NCBI GenBank assembly: GCA_017483185.1 | Contig: JAFULM010000040.1 | Location: 1-60,980, forward strand | DNA: 60,980 nt | Direction of reading: 5' to 3' | Source of the DNA: Prevotella sp. | GTDB taxonomy: Bacteria > Bacteroidota > Bacteroidia > Bacteroidales > Bacteroidaceae | Part shown: positions 46,938 to 55,646 of the stretch, one piece after another | Layout of the letters: the number at the start of each line of letters is the position of its first letter | How positions within the stretch are numbered: the stretch's first letter is position 1 | Position numbers and translations under genes: made by a program | The notes under the pieces: generated by a model | The model's database searches: none | The model's input: the letters and a program-made list of their open reading frames with translations, nothing else | What the model was told of the DNA's origin: nothing

Positions 46938-49790
46938 TCAGAAGCTGACCTTCACGCCGGCGTTCAGTTTCACACCGTAGTATTCGGCCTGCATCGTGCG
47001 GTCCTTTGTGCCCTGATAGTATCTCAGCGGCTGGTTGAGAAGGTTGGTCGCCTCGGCATAGAAGGTCGTCCGGACCTTCTTTCCGAACGTATAGCTCGCG
47101 TTGAGATCGAGGTAGTTGACCTTGTCGTAGTAGCGGTCGAGGGAGGCGACGGTTCCGAACTCGTCGACGAAATCGGAGGCGAAGTTGTACGACAGACGTA
47201 CGCTCAGTCCCTTGTCCTCATAGAAGAGCGACGCATTTGCCGTGTGCTCGGGTGAGCCGGTCATCTTTATGTCGCCCGAGGCGTCGGCCGTGCGGTGCTC
47301 GAAGCGGTGGTTGCGCGTCGTGCTGTGGGTGTAGGTGTAGGTTCCGTAGAATCCGAAAGCCTTCAGCCAGGGTGCGATGAAGCCGAAATCGCGCTGCCAT
47401 GATGCCTCCACACCGAATATTCCGGCGTCGAAAGCGTTGATGTTTTTCGTGATTTCATATTTCACCGGCTCACCGTCTTCATTGAGCATACCGGCCGGAA
47501 TGTTGGGATCCGACGTGCTCTTCCAGTGCTCTTCGGCAATGACGTCATGGATGTTCTTGTAGAACAGACCGAGACTGACAAGGCCGACACTCTCGAAATA
47601 GTATTCGCCGCTGAGGTCGAAGTTATATGACGTGGTGGGTTTCAGGTCGGGATTGCCGAACTTTGCCTCCTCTTCCGCGATGTTGTAGTTTGTGCATGGC
47701 ACGAGAGCCGAATATTTCGGGCGTGCGAGAGTCTTGGTGAAAGAGGCTTTCAGCTTGAGATCGTCCGTGGCGTTATATTTCAGCAGCACGCTCGGCAACC
47801 ACGTCGTGTAGCTGTTCCGTCGGTCACCGGTCGCTTCGAGGCGTCCCTGCTCATCGTCGATGTCGTCGACAACCCAGTTGAATCCGCTGTAACGCAGTGC
47901 CGTGTGCTCCATGCGCAGACCGACGACGGCCTCAAGACGACGGCCCAGGCTCTGATCAAAACGGATGTATCCGCTGCTGATGCGCTCCGTGGCACTGTAG
48001 TTTCCTGAAGCGTTTTCAAGCAGTTCGACGGCTCCCTTGTGCATCTCTCCGAACGGCAGACCGCCGATGTAGCCCTTCGATATGAACGGCGTTCCGGTGG
48101 GATAGTTGCTGCCGACAAGGAAACCGCTGCGTATCTGATTGGACATGCGGCCCTGCCACTCGTCTCCGTAGGTCTCCTCATACGGCTCTATGTAGTCGTA
48201 GCAGTGAGCGTCGAGCTCTTTCTCCTTCGATGTGAACTTGCCGCCGAAGCGCAGTTTGTTGCCATACAGTCCGCTGGCAAGGGGCAGACTGAAGTTCAGC
48301 CGCGCCTTCCATTCGTTCTCGCTGATGTTCTCGTTGGCGTTGGTCAATTCGTCGATGGACCACGAATAGTCGCCGATGGCACCGAAACCCTTTGACGGAT
48401 AGGGCGTGCGGCCTCCCGCGTCGATGAAGCTGAGGTCCTTGAAGAAGTCCTTGTTCTTCTTCCCCTTCATCTCAACACCGAAATAGCGCTCCTCGGGACG
48501 GTCCTCCGTGGCACGTGAGAAAGACACGGCCCAATCGGTTTTCAGGGCGCCGAAGAGATGTTCGCCATCGAGTGTGAAGTCCATAGTCTGTTGCAATTCG
48601 AGACGCGCGTCGCGGTTTGAGCCGTCGCCGGCCTTCGTCTGAAGCACAACCGACTGCTTGGAAGCCTCGTCGCCCAGCTTCTTGTATGTTATGCGGTAGC
48701 GGTTCTCCCAGTCATTGCGGCGGTTGTATATGCCCTTGAACGAAATCTTGTGGTTGGCGTTGAACTTATAGTCGGCGGCCAGCGAGTAGCTCTGACGTTC
48801 ACGGGTGACATAATACTGGCGCACTTCGGCCTTGTCGAGGAACACGCTTCCGTCGTCGTCGACGTCATATTCAAACTCCGTATTGTCAGAACCGCCCGGC
48901 GCGTTCTGATATGACGCGGCCGCCATGATGCCCAGACGGTCGCCGAAGAAGCGGTCGCCGTAGGTCAGTCCGAGGTTGAGTTGGGCCTTGTCGCTCACCC
49001 AGTTGTATCCGCTTCCGGCCGTGGCGTTGAACAGCCGCTTGTACGGTGTGCTCTTCGTTACGAGGTTGATGGCACCTCCGATGGCGTCACCGTCCATGTC
49101 TGCCGTTGGTACTTTGTTTACTTCGATGGTCTGAATCATGTCGGCCGGGATGAGGTCAAGCTGGACATTGCGCGTTCCGCCTTCGGCCGATGGCAGTCGG
49201 TTGCCGTTGACGGTGACGGAGGAGAGGTCGGCTGACGTTCCGCGCACCTGTCCGAAGCGCGCTTCGCCCATGTCATACTGGACGTTGATGCCGCTTATGC
49301 GCTTGAGGGCGTCACCGATGTTGGAGTCGGGGAACTTGCCAACCTGGTCTGATGAGACGACATTGGTCACGCCCATGCTGTTCTTCTGCATGTTCAAGGC
49401 GCGGCTCTGGCCGTGGAAGGCGCCTTTGACGTCGACGCCGCGCAACTCTACGCCCTCGGTCATGACGATGTCATGTTCGAGCGTCTTGCCTTCGGGTACG
49501 GTCAACCGAAGTGTCACGGGGCTGTAGCCGACGTATGTCACCTTCACGTCATAAACTCCGGGGCGCAGGTTCGGAAGCGTGTAGAAACCGTTGATGTCGC
49601 TCACGACACCCGTGTGGAGCTTTTCGACGAACACCGATGCGCCGGGCAGGACCTGCCGGCCGCTGCCGACGATGCGTCCGTGGATGGCACTTTCTCTGAT
49701 TGCGACGTCTCTCTCTTCGCCGTAGGCCGGAAGTCCGGCACCGGCTGCACCAAGCAGCACTATCATGGCTGCACTGATAATCCTTTTCAT
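46938..49790 (-). CDS. TonB-dependent receptor without SusD partner
   Basis: 950 residues from the Met giving MKRIISAAMIVLLGAAG (15 upstream in-frame residues lack signal character). A carboxypeptidase-regulatory-like domain (about 30-90: GRIVGSGRQVLPGASVFVEK, YVGYSPV) precedes a plug (about 120-240) with SNIGDALKRISGINVQYD, VRGTSADLSSVTVNGNR and ADMIQTIEVNKVPTADMDGDAIGGAINL, as in the TIGR01782-type receptors. The barrel ends NAGVKVSF. It lacks the SusC-specific signatures and there is no SusD. Energy-coupled import through the outer membrane is certain as a class; the ligand is unknown, with phosphorylated compounds favoured by the phosphatase neighbour. Confidence 0.92.
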   Translation of the reverse strand: MKRIISAAMIVLLGAAGAGLPAYGEERDVAIRESAIHGRIVGSGRQVLPGASVFVEKLHTGVVSDINGFYTLPNLRPGVYDVKVTYVGYSPVTLRLTVPEGKTLEHDIVMTEGVELRGVDVKGAFHGQSRALNMQKNSMGVTNVVSSDQVGKFPDSNIGDALKRISGINVQYDMGEARFGQVRGTSADLSSVTVNGNRLPSAEGGTRNVQLDLIPADMIQTIEVNKVPTADMDGDAIGGAINLVTKSTPYKRLFNATAGSGYNWVSDKAQLNLGLTYGDRFFGDRLGIMAAASYQNAPGGSDNTEFEYDVDDDGSVFLDKAEVRQYYVTRERQSYSLAADYKFNANHKISFKGIYNRRNDWENRYRITYKKLGDEASKQSVVLQTKAGDGSNRDARLELQQTMDFTLDGEHLFGALKTDWAVSFSRATEDRPEERYFGVEMKGKKNKDFFKDLSFIDAGGRTPYPSKGFGAIGDYSWSIDELTNANENISENEWKARLNFSLPLASGLYGNKLRFGGKFTSKEKELDAHCYDYIEPYEETYGDEWQGRMSNQIRSGFLVGSNYPTGTPFISKGYIGGLPFGEMHKGAVELLENASGNYSATERISSGYIRFDQSLGRRLEAVVGLRMEHTALRYSGFNWVVDDIDDEQGRLEATGDRRNSYTTWLPSVLLKYNATDDLKLKASFTKTLARPKYSALVPCTNYNIAEEEAKFGNPDLKPTTSYNFDLSGEYYFESVGLVSLGLFYKNIHDVIAEEHWKSTSDPNIPAGMLNEDGEPVKYEITKNINAFDAGIFGVEASWQRDFGFIAPWLKAFGFYGTYTYTHSTTRNHRFEHRTADASGDIKMTGSPEHTANASLFYEDKGLSVRLSYNFASDFVDEFGTVASLDRYYDKVNYLDLNASYTFGKKVRTTFYAEATNLLNQPLRYYQGTKDRTMQAEYYGVKLNAGVKVSF

Positions 49791-49842
49791 ACTCGTTGTT
49801 TTTGATCTGTTTGATTCACGCTGCAAAATTATCATGACAGCG

Positions 49843-49907
49843 TTTCAAACCTGTTGCAGCCGTTTAAAGATATGGTTGCAAAGTTATTTCAATCCTGTTT
49901 CAGCACC
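49843..49907 (-). promoter_or_regulatory. Imperfect 21-bp direct repeat in the receptor leader
   Basis: GTTTCAAACCTGTTGCAGCCG (49844 region) and ATTTCAATCCTGTTTCAGC (from about 49887) are spaced 44 bases apart, about four helical turns, flanking the -7 box. Possible binding sites for one protein. Confidence 0.4.
49879..49886 (-). promoter_or_regulatory. -7 box of the TonB receptor/phosphatase operon
   Basis: On the minus strand TAACTTTG (TAnnTTTG), about 90 bases before the receptor start. The -33 position carries ACCG, not TTTG, as expected of an activator-dependent promoter. A second, closer box (TAATTTTG, 49831-49824) is an alternative. Confidence 0.55.
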
Positions 49908-49910
49908 GGT

Positions 49911-49950
49911 CTGACGGGCCTTCATGGGCCTTGACAGAATTTGACAGGAT
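49911..49950 (-). promoter_or_regulatory. 10-bp-phased Pho-box-like direct repeats
   Basis: On the minus strand ATCCTGTCAA and ATTCTGTCAA are adjacent decamers (49950-49931), followed by two looser decamers (GGCCCATGAA, GGCCCGTCAG; 49930-49911). The block ends just upstream of the -33 position. The enterobacterial Pho box is a CTGTCA direct repeat with an 11-bp period; here the period is 10. Confidence 0.5.
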
Positions 49951-50280
49951 AAGTATTTGAAGGTGAAATGACTCATCTTGCAACGCAATATGGCCTTGTG
50001 AGCCATGTCGTTTTGCTACATGTGCCTTTCTTTCTTATTATAATATGTATGTTGCTGTATCATGATAGAGCCTGAAATCTTTTGCCGTACCCCTTTTATC
50101 GTCAGATAGCCGCTCTGATATTTGCTTTCGACCCTGAATCTGATACTCACTTATTTTTACAAAATCATGTACGCCAAAACTTTCATTTTTGCTCGTTAAC
50201 AGGACCAATGAGGCCCTCCTTGCATGTCGTCGCATCCGCATCGCCGGCAAAAACAACGGCGTTTTCATGCCATTTTTTTT

Positions 50281-50475
50281 CCGTAAGGCCCTTACGGCGT
50301 TTCTGTATCGCAGATTTTGTCGCGTTTGAGACCTCGGAATTTGTCCGGAAAAGTTCCCGATTTCTTGCCGTAAGGCCCTCCCGGGAGCACGGCGGGGCTG
50401 CTTTGAGAGTGCAACGGCGGCCTCGTTGCATTGCCGTAAGGGCCTCGTTGCAACCCCGTAAGGCCCTTACGGCAA
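50281..50475. repeat. GC-rich palindrome cluster (CCGTAAGGGCC type)
   Basis: Palindrome CCGTAAGGCCCTTACGG at 50281-50297, then further CCGTAAGG words and GTTGCAAC-type units. The motif CGGAAAAGTT.CCG.TTCT before an inner copy also occurs at about 40922. Confidence 0.7.
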
Positions 50476-50687
50476 GACCGCCGCGCTGCCGTTGCGGGAC
50501 AACGGAATTGTTGCTGTTTGTATGTTGTTGATAATGAGGAAGTTGAAAAATATGTAAATATAACGTCACGGATACCCCTGATTTTTGATACGCCCGTGCT
50601 TGCGATATTTGCGCCCGCGGCGGAAAAAATTCAGAAAGTCCATACTCTCGTGGGGCTAAAAATAGGAAAATATTGGACAAAGGCCTC

Positions 50688-50728
50688 TCCCCGGCCCTCC
50701 CCAAGGGGAGGGTGCCTACGGGATGAAG
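50688..50728. repeat. CTCCCCAAGGGGAG repeat
   Basis: CCGGCCCTCCCCAAGGGGAG followed by GGTGCCTACGGGATGA. An inverted near-copy lies at 59287-59320 and relatives at 52857-52955 and 59047-59090. Confidence 0.65.
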
Positions 50729-50882
50729 GAAGCACACAATGCCGCTATATATATCCCCACCCAATGGACGTCTCTACGTATGCCGCTCATAATTTCAAAT
50801 TTTCCCCGTACGGCGTCGGCCAATTCTTCGTTCTTCATCCATCATTCTTCATTTATTTCCTCCGTATGTCGAAAAAAAAGCA

Positions 50883-50920
50883 TAACTTTGCAGAAGATAA
50901 GCTGCACTCGGCAATATGAG
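50883..50920 (+). promoter_or_regulatory. Promoter box with conserved leader, upstream of fumarase
   Basis: TAACTTTG followed by CAGAAGATAAGCTGCACTCG and GCAATATGAG. This copies the ATPase promoter P1 and its leader (minus strand, 40599-40562) almost base for base. It probably drives the fumarase gene 306 bases downstream, through the 204-bp palindromic element. Confidence 0.6.
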
Positions 50921-50923
50921 GGT

Positions 50924-51127
50924 GTTGCAGAACTTGCTGAGGAAGTCTTTAAGTGGGGTATTTCCACTCCCCTTCTTGCGAAGGAGGGGTTAGGGGTGGT
51001 TTGTCAATAACTCATTGGAAATCATCCCTTTGGATGACGTTTGGTGACCAACCACCCCTTGCCCCTCCTTGCGAAGGAGGGGAGTGGAAATACCCCACTT
51101 AAAAGAATTCCAAATGAGTTCTGCAAC
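50924..51127. repeat. 204-bp imperfect palindromic element
   Basis: Outer ends GTTGCAGAACT (50924-50934) and AGTTCTGCAAC (51117-51127) are exact reverse complements. Inside, AAGTGGGGTATTTCCACTCC... (50951 on) pairs with its complement ending near 51100; both arms contain CCTTCTTGCGAAGGAGGGG-like palindromes. It lies within the putative fumarase leader. Confidence 0.75.
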
Positions 51128-51195
51128 GCCGTCATTGCTCTCGCTTGCGTTATGCAGTCATGACAATAATAAATATATAATATAACTCACTTATT

Positions 51196-52845
51196 ATGGC
51201 AACAACACCGGAATTTAAGTACGCTCCTATGTTCCAAGTGGGCAAGGACGACACCGAATACCGACTGCTCTCAAAGGAAGGCGTGTCGGTAGGCGATTTT
51301 GAGGGACACGAAATCCTCAAGGTATCAAAGGAAGCACTGACGCTGCTCGCCCAGCAGGCCTTCCACGACGTAGAGTTCATGCTGCGCCGCGCGCACAATG
51401 AGCAGGTCGCAAAGATTCTCAGCGACCCCGAGGCGTCGGAGAACGACAAGTATGTGGCACTCCAGTTCCTGCGCAACGCCGAGACGGCATGCAAGGGCGT
51501 GCTGCCTTTCTGCCAGGACACGGGCACGGCCATCATCCACGGCGAGAAAGGCCAGCAGGTGTGGACCGGCTTCGAGGACGAAGAGGCACTGTCGCGCGGC
51601 GTCTACAACACGTTCACGCAGGACAACCTGCGCTACTCCCAGAACGCTCCGCTCAACATGTATGACGAGGTGAACACACGCTGCAACCTGCCGGCACAGA
51701 TTGACATCGAGGCCGTCGAGGGTGCTGAATATCGTTTCGTCATGGTGGCAAAGGGCGGCGGCTCGGCCAACAAGACATATTTCTATCCGATGACCAAGGC
51801 CACGATACAGAACGAGGGCACGCTGCTGCCCTTCCTCGTGGAGAAGATGAAGAGCCTCGGCACGGCAGCCTGCCCGCCTTATCACATCGCCTTCGTTATC
51901 GGCGGCACGTCGGCGGAGAAGAACTTGCTCACGGTCAAGCTCGCCTCAATCAAATACTACGACAACCTGCCCACCACGGGCGACGAGACGGGCCGCGCCT
52001 TCCGCGACATCGACCTTGAGGAGAAACTGCTCGTCGAGGCACAGAAGATAGGTCTCGGCGCACAGTTCGGTGGCAAGGCACTGGCCCACGACATCCGCGT
52101 CATCCGTCTGCCGCGCCACGGTGCGAGCTGCCCCATCGGTATGGGCGTGAGCTGCTCGGCCGACCGCAACATCAAAGCGAAGATCAACAAGGACGGTATC
52201 TGGCTGGAAAAGATGGACAGCAATCCCACGGAACTCATCCCCGAGGAGCTGCGCAAGCCGGGCGAGGGAACGACGGGCATCGTCATCGACCTCGACAAGG
52301 GCATGGACGCCGTGCGCGCCGAACTGACGAAATATCCCGTCAGCACACGTGTCAACCTCAAGGGAACTATCATCGTTGCCCGCGACATCGCCCACGCCAA
52401 GCTGAAAGCCCGTCTGGACGCCGGCGAGGACATGCCGCAGTACTTCAAGGACTATCCAGTGCTCTACGCCGGACCGGCCAAGACGCCCGAGGGCTATCCC
52501 TGCGGCTCGATGGGCCCGACGACGGCCAACCGCATGGACCCCTACGTCGACGAGTTCCAGGATCATGGTGCAAGTCTCGTCATGATCGCCAAGGGCAACC
52601 GCAGCGACGTTGTCACCGAGGCATGCCGGAAGCACGGCGGCTTCTATCTCGGCACTATCGGCGGCGTGGCCGCAGTGCTTTCGCAGAGCAGCATCAAGAG
52701 CATCGAGTGCGTTGAATATCCCGAGCTCGGCATGGAGGCGATATGGAAGATTACCGTCGAGGACTTCCCCGCGTTCATCCTCGTCGACGACAAGGGCAAC
52801 GACTTCTTCAAGCAGCTGAAGCCGTGGACGCCGTGCGCTAAATAA
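51196..52845 (+). CDS. Class I fumarate hydratase (iron-sulfur)
   Basis: 549 residues, almost exactly the length of E. coli FumA/FumB, with N- and C-terminal fumarase domains fused. The first cluster cysteine is in [10 protein letters not shown] (Cys106). [31 protein letters not shown] and [17 protein letters not shown] (cysteine near 316) are in the family positions, then [24 protein letters not shown] in the C-domain. It interconverts fumarate and malate in the cytoplasm; in anaerobic Bacteroidales this step serves the reductive branch to succinate. Oxygen-labile 4Fe-4S enzyme. The start [10 protein letters not shown] has an AT-rich leader. Confidence 0.96.
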   Translation: MATTPEFKYAPMFQVGKDDTEYRLLSKEGVSVGDFEGHEILKVSKEALTLLAQQAFHDVEFMLRRAHNEQVAKILSDPEASENDKYVALQFLRNAETACKGVLPFCQDTGTAIIHGEKGQQVWTGFEDEEALSRGVYNTFTQDNLRYSQNAPLNMYDEVNTRCNLPAQIDIEAVEGAEYRFVMVAKGGGSANKTYFYPMTKATIQNEGTLLPFLVEKMKSLGTAACPPYHIAFVIGGTSAEKNLLTVKLASIKYYDNLPTTGDETGRAFRDIDLEEKLLVEAQKIGLGAQFGGKALAHDIRVIRLPRHGASCPIGMGVSCSADRNIKAKINKDGIWLEKMDSNPTELIPEELRKPGEGTTGIVIDLDKGMDAVRAELTKYPVSTRVNLKGTIIVARDIAHAKLKARLDAGEDMPQYFKDYPVLYAGPAKTPEGYPCGSMGPTTANRMDPYVDEFQDHGASLVMIAKGNRSDVVTEACRKHGGFYLGTIGGVAAVLSQSSIKSIECVEYPELGMEAIWKITVEDFPAFILVDDKGNDFFKQLKPWTPCAK

Positions 52846-52856
52846 ACACATTCTGT

Positions 52857-52955
52857 CCCTCCCGACCTCCCCAGAGGGGAGGAGCCGGATATGTCTAAGG
52901 CGATAGACACGCTGATGGCATATCAGACTCCTCCCCCTTGGGGAGGTCGGGAGGG
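52857..52955. repeat. Inverted repeat of the CTCCCC/GGGGAG family
   Basis: CCCTCCCGACCTCCCC (52857-52872) and GGGGAGGTCGGGAGGG (52940-52955) are perfect 16-bp complements; each arm is followed by a short CCCC..GGGG palindrome. It lies between fumarase and the HD-domain gene and may act as a partial terminator. Confidence 0.75.
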
Positions 52956-52975
52956 GCTACTGTATTTTTCCCATT

Positions 52976-53560
52976 ATGAAAGACAAATACATATCCTTAC
53001 TGCGTTCCACTGACCGACAGGGCATCGACAGCGTGATTGCATATCTCGACAAGGTCGGTTTCTTCGAGGCGCCGGCCTCCGTCAACCGCCATCTGAGCTA
53101 CGTGGGCGGACTGGTGGAACATTCGCTCAACGTTCACCGCATGGCCATGATGCTGCGCGGACAGATGGTTGAGATGAAGCCGGAGCTGGCCGAACAGCTC
53201 GCAGAAGACAGTGTCACCATTGCCGCCCTGCTCCATGACGTCTGCAAGGCTAACATCTACAAGATCGCGAAGAAGTGGCGCAAGGACGAACAGAACCGTT
53301 GGGAGCAGTATGACACGTACGAGACGGACTATTCCCGCTTCCCGTTGGGGCACGGAGAGAAGTCCGTCATTATGCTTCTGCGTCTCGGTCTGACGCTTAC
53401 GAACGACGAGATACTCGCCATCCGCTGGCACATGGGAGCGTGGAATCTGCCTTTCCAGAGCTATGAGGACAAGTGCAATATCTCCGAAGCAAGCGAACAT
53501 CCGCTCACTGCCATCATTCAGGCGGCCGATGCGTTGGCTGCGCATATATTGGAAAAGTAA
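52976..53560 (+). CDS. HD-domain hydrolase
   Basis: 194 residues, cytoplasmic. The HD metal-site signatures are LVEHSLNVH (His49), ALLHDVCKANIY (His87, Asp88) and, further on, GHGEKSVIMLL and RWHMGAW. Small HD proteins of this kind are usually phosphohydrolases, for instance acting on nucleotides, but the substrate cannot be deduced. It starts 130 bases after fumarase across a hairpin repeat; a TATTTTTC (52962-52969) just upstream is a poor -7 box, so read-through or its own weak promoter are both possible. Confidence 0.85.
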   Translation: MKDKYISLLRSTDRQGIDSVIAYLDKVGFFEAPASVNRHLSYVGGLVEHSLNVHRMAMMLRGQMVEMKPELAEQLAEDSVTIAALLHDVCKANIYKIAKKWRKDEQNRWEQYDTYETDYSRFPLGHGEKSVIMLLRLGLTLTNDEILAIRWHMGAWNLPFQSYEDKCNISEASEHPLTAIIQAADALAAHILEK

Positions 53561-53597
53561 TAAGAAGACGGGATTAAAATACGAATAACGATTCTAT

Positions 53598-53661
53598 AAA
53601 ATGCGAATACCGCACTAAACAGGGACAGATATTCGCCTGCTTAGTGCGGTATTCGCATTTT
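53598..53661. terminator. Bidirectional terminator with perfect 21-bp stem
   Basis: AAAATGCGAATACCGCACTAA (53598-53618) pairs perfectly with 53641-53661 around a 22-base loop. The A/T ends give a U-run in both directions. It serves the convergent HD-domain and carbonic anhydrase genes. Confidence 0.85.
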
Positions 53662-53680
53662 GTAATGACTTCCCGTTGTT

Positions 53681-54223
53681 TCAACAGATGGATGTCAACT
53701 CTCCCGTTACAGAGTCGATGATAAATCCCCGCACGTTGACATCATTGGGAACGAGCGGGTGGTTGCGTATGCAATCGACCGTCTTGCGCACCGATTCCTC
53801 CGTGTCGTGGAAACCTTCGAGCCATTCGTTCAGATGGATGCCGCAGTGGCGGATGGTCTCCAGTGTCTCTTCGGCGATGCCGCGTTGCTTCATCAGACCG
53901 ATCATTTCTTCTCCGTCCATGTGGCAAGCGCCGCAGGTGGTATGGGCGATGACCATGATTTCGTTGACACCCAGCTCATATATGGCCACGAGCAGACTGC
54001 GGATGTTGCTGTCGAAGGGATTGAGAATGGTTCCGCCGGCGTTCTTTATCAGCTTCGCGTCGCCGTTCTTGATGCCCAGTGCGGCCGGCAGAAGCTCGGT
54101 AAGGCGCGTGTCCATGCAGGAGAGAATGGCCAGTTTCTTGTCCGGATACTTGCTCGTTACATACTTTTCGTAGCCCCGTTCAGCTACAAATTTGCGGTTA
54201 AATTCAATAATTTCGTTTATCAT
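53681..54223 (-). CDS. Beta-class carbonic anhydrase
   Basis: 180 residues. The zinc site is intact: CMDTR (Cys36, Asp38, Arg40) and HTTCGAC (His94, Cys97), with KNAGGTI between them. Length and the MINEIIEFNRKFV start fit the short cytoplasmic form of beta-carbonic anhydrase. It interconverts CO2 and bicarbonate, useful for the CO2-fixing carboxylation on the route to succinate in these bacteria. It lies 40 bases downstream of the flavoprotein gene on the same strand and may be co-transcribed. Confidence 0.93.
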   Translation of the reverse strand: MINEIIEFNRKFVAERGYEKYVTSKYPDKKLAILSCMDTRLTELLPAALGIKNGDAKLIKNAGGTILNPFDSNIRSLLVAIYELGVNEIMVIAHTTCGACHMDGEEMIGLMKQRGIAEETLETIRHCGIHLNEWLEGFHDTEESVRKTVDCIRNHPLVPNDVNVRGFIIDSVTGELTSIC

Positions 54224-54263
54224 AGTCGTGTGGTTTGATTGTTGTTGATATGCTATTTGCTTG

Positions 54264-55520
54264 TCATGACGTCACACCGTCGATGTTCTTTGCGATATTT
54301 TTGGCTGCCACAAATCCCATTGTCCATGCCGCCTGCAGGTTGAATCCGCCGGTGATGGCGTCCACATCAAGCACCTCACCGGCGAAATAAAGCCCCGGAT
54401 GAGCCCTGCTTTCGAGCGTTTGAGGGTTTATCGCATCCAATGCGACACCGCCGCAGGTGACAAATTCCTCCTTGAAACGGTTCTTTCCGTCCATCCGATA
54501 CAGGCTGTTGGTGAGTGTATTGACGAGTCTGTTCATTCCTTTCCGTCCCAATTCGTTCCATCTCAGATTTCCCGTCAGACCGCTGCGTGACAGCAGATGC
54601 GTCCAAAGACGGGCGTTGAGATACGTCGGATAGACCGACGAGAGTTGCTTCTGCGGGTTCTTGACGGCGAGTCCGGTGAGCAGTTCCTGCGCGTCGGCTT
54701 CGTTGCAGTCTCCTGTCCAGTTGACCGACAGCGTCGCCTTATATCCGTTTTCTGCCAGCGTCCGTGCCGCGTATGACGAAAGTTTCAATATTGCCGGGCC
54801 GCTCAGGCCCCAGTGTGTGATGAGCAGCGGTCCGTCGGCACGCATCTTCGTGCCCGTCAGCGCCACGGTGGCGTCCTCTACAACAGTGCCAGTCAGTTCT
54901 CTTATGGAATCGCCCGGCAGACAAACGCTGAACAGCGACGGCACCGGCTCTGTCGTCTTGAGGTCCAACGGGCGCAGGAAGTCAAGTCCCGACGCCTTCG
55001 GACTGCCGCCTGTCGTGACGATGACGGCATCCGCCGTGACCACGGAAGAAGTCTCACCGGCAAACCGGATGTCGTAGCCTGCCGTCCCGTCGCAATTTCC
55101 GTGGTGTTCAATCCGCACCACGCGGTGGCCTGTCTTCAGTTCTATTCCGTTCCTGTGTATGAGCCGTGTGAGCGTGCCGACAATCTCCATAGCGTCCTGC
55201 GACTGCGGGAATACGCAACAGTCGTCCTGCGTCACGAGCCTCACGCCCTCGCTTTCAAACCATCGGCAGACGTCCTTTTGGTTGAATTCGTGCATCAACC
55301 GCTTCATCAACCGCTCGCCGCGGGGATAGACGGCAGCGAGACTTTTCACCCGTTCAAACGAGTTGGTCAGATTGCAGCGTCCTCCTCCCGTCACCGCCAC
55401 CTTGGCCAGCGGTTTCCGTCCGCTTTCGTAGATGGTGACATCGGCCTGCGGGCACATTCTTTTGAGATTGATGGCGGCGAAGCATCCCGCTGCTCCGGCA
55501 CCGATGATGGCTATTCTCAT
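54264..55520 (-). CDS. HI0933-family NAD(P)/FAD-dependent flavoprotein
   Basis: 418 residues from the Met of MRIAIIGAGAAGCFAA. The FAD-binding GxGxxG is at 7-12, then VTGGGRCNLTN, VIVTTGGSPKASG, a central beta domain and the C-terminal FAD loop FAGEVLDVDAITGGFNLQAAW, all typical of this family (also YhiN-like). Its biochemical role is not firmly known. The start is fixed by the promoter: the -7 box (55553-55546) lies inside longer ORF versions. Fourteen bases around the start codon (GGCTATTCTCATGG on the plus strand) are duplicated, giving an extra in-frame ATG at 55541. Confidence 0.9.
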   Translation of the reverse strand: MRIAIIGAGAAGCFAAINLKRMCPQADVTIYESGRKPLAKVAVTGGGRCNLTNSFERVKSLAAVYPRGERLMKRLMHEFNQKDVCRWFESEGVRLVTQDDCCVFPQSQDAMEIVGTLTRLIHRNGIELKTGHRVVRIEHHGNCDGTAGYDIRFAGETSSVVTADAVIVTTGGSPKASGLDFLRPLDLKTTEPVPSLFSVCLPGDSIRELTGTVVEDATVALTGTKMRADGPLLITHWGLSGPAILKLSSYAARTLAENGYKATLSVNWTGDCNEADAQELLTGLAVKNPQKQLSSVYPTYLNARLWTHLLSRSGLTGNLRWNELGRKGMNRLVNTLTNSLYRMDGKNRFKEEFVTCGGVALDAINPQTLESRAHPGLYFAGEVLDVDAITGGFNLQAAWTMGFVAAKNIAKNIDGVTS

Positions 55521-55545
55521 GGGAACTGTGGCTATTCTCATGGTG

Positions 55546-55574
55546 CAAAGGTACGTAATAAAAAACAAAAACAA
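55546..55574 (-). promoter_or_regulatory. Promoter of the HI0933-type gene
   Basis: On the minus strand TTG (55574-55572), 18 bases, then TACCTTTG (55553-55546), a TAnnTTTG match. The start site would fall near 55539, leaving a leader of about 20 bases to ATG 55520. Confidence 0.65.
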
Positions 55575-55624
55575 CGCGGACCGCGCATAATTGTCTCGTA
55601 TGAAACAACTGCGCAGTCCGCGTT
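55556..55624 (-). terminator. Ferritin terminator
   Basis: On the minus strand a 14-bp stem (55624-55611 with 55586-55573, one mismatch) is followed by a T-rich run (55572-55556). It lies just downstream of the ferritin stop and overlaps the promoter of the next gene. Confidence 0.8.
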
Positions 55625-55646
55625 TGTCATTTTAGTATTAACATTC

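Larger units (their letters stand above)
49951..51195. other. 1.2-kb repeat-rich intergenic region before fumarase
   Basis: No gene. It contains a GC-rich palindrome cluster (50281-50475), a CTCCCC/GGGGAG repeat (50688-50728), a promoter with conserved leader (50883-50920) and a 204-bp palindromic element (50924-51127). The stretch 50565-50880 shows only degenerate repeat flanks and a TTCTTCAT-type simple sequence near 50830. Confidence 0.65.

Noticed and set aside
46938-49790. Reading the TonB receptor as SusC
   Set aside because: No SusD neighbour and the plug signatures are of the TIGR01782-like type, not SusC.
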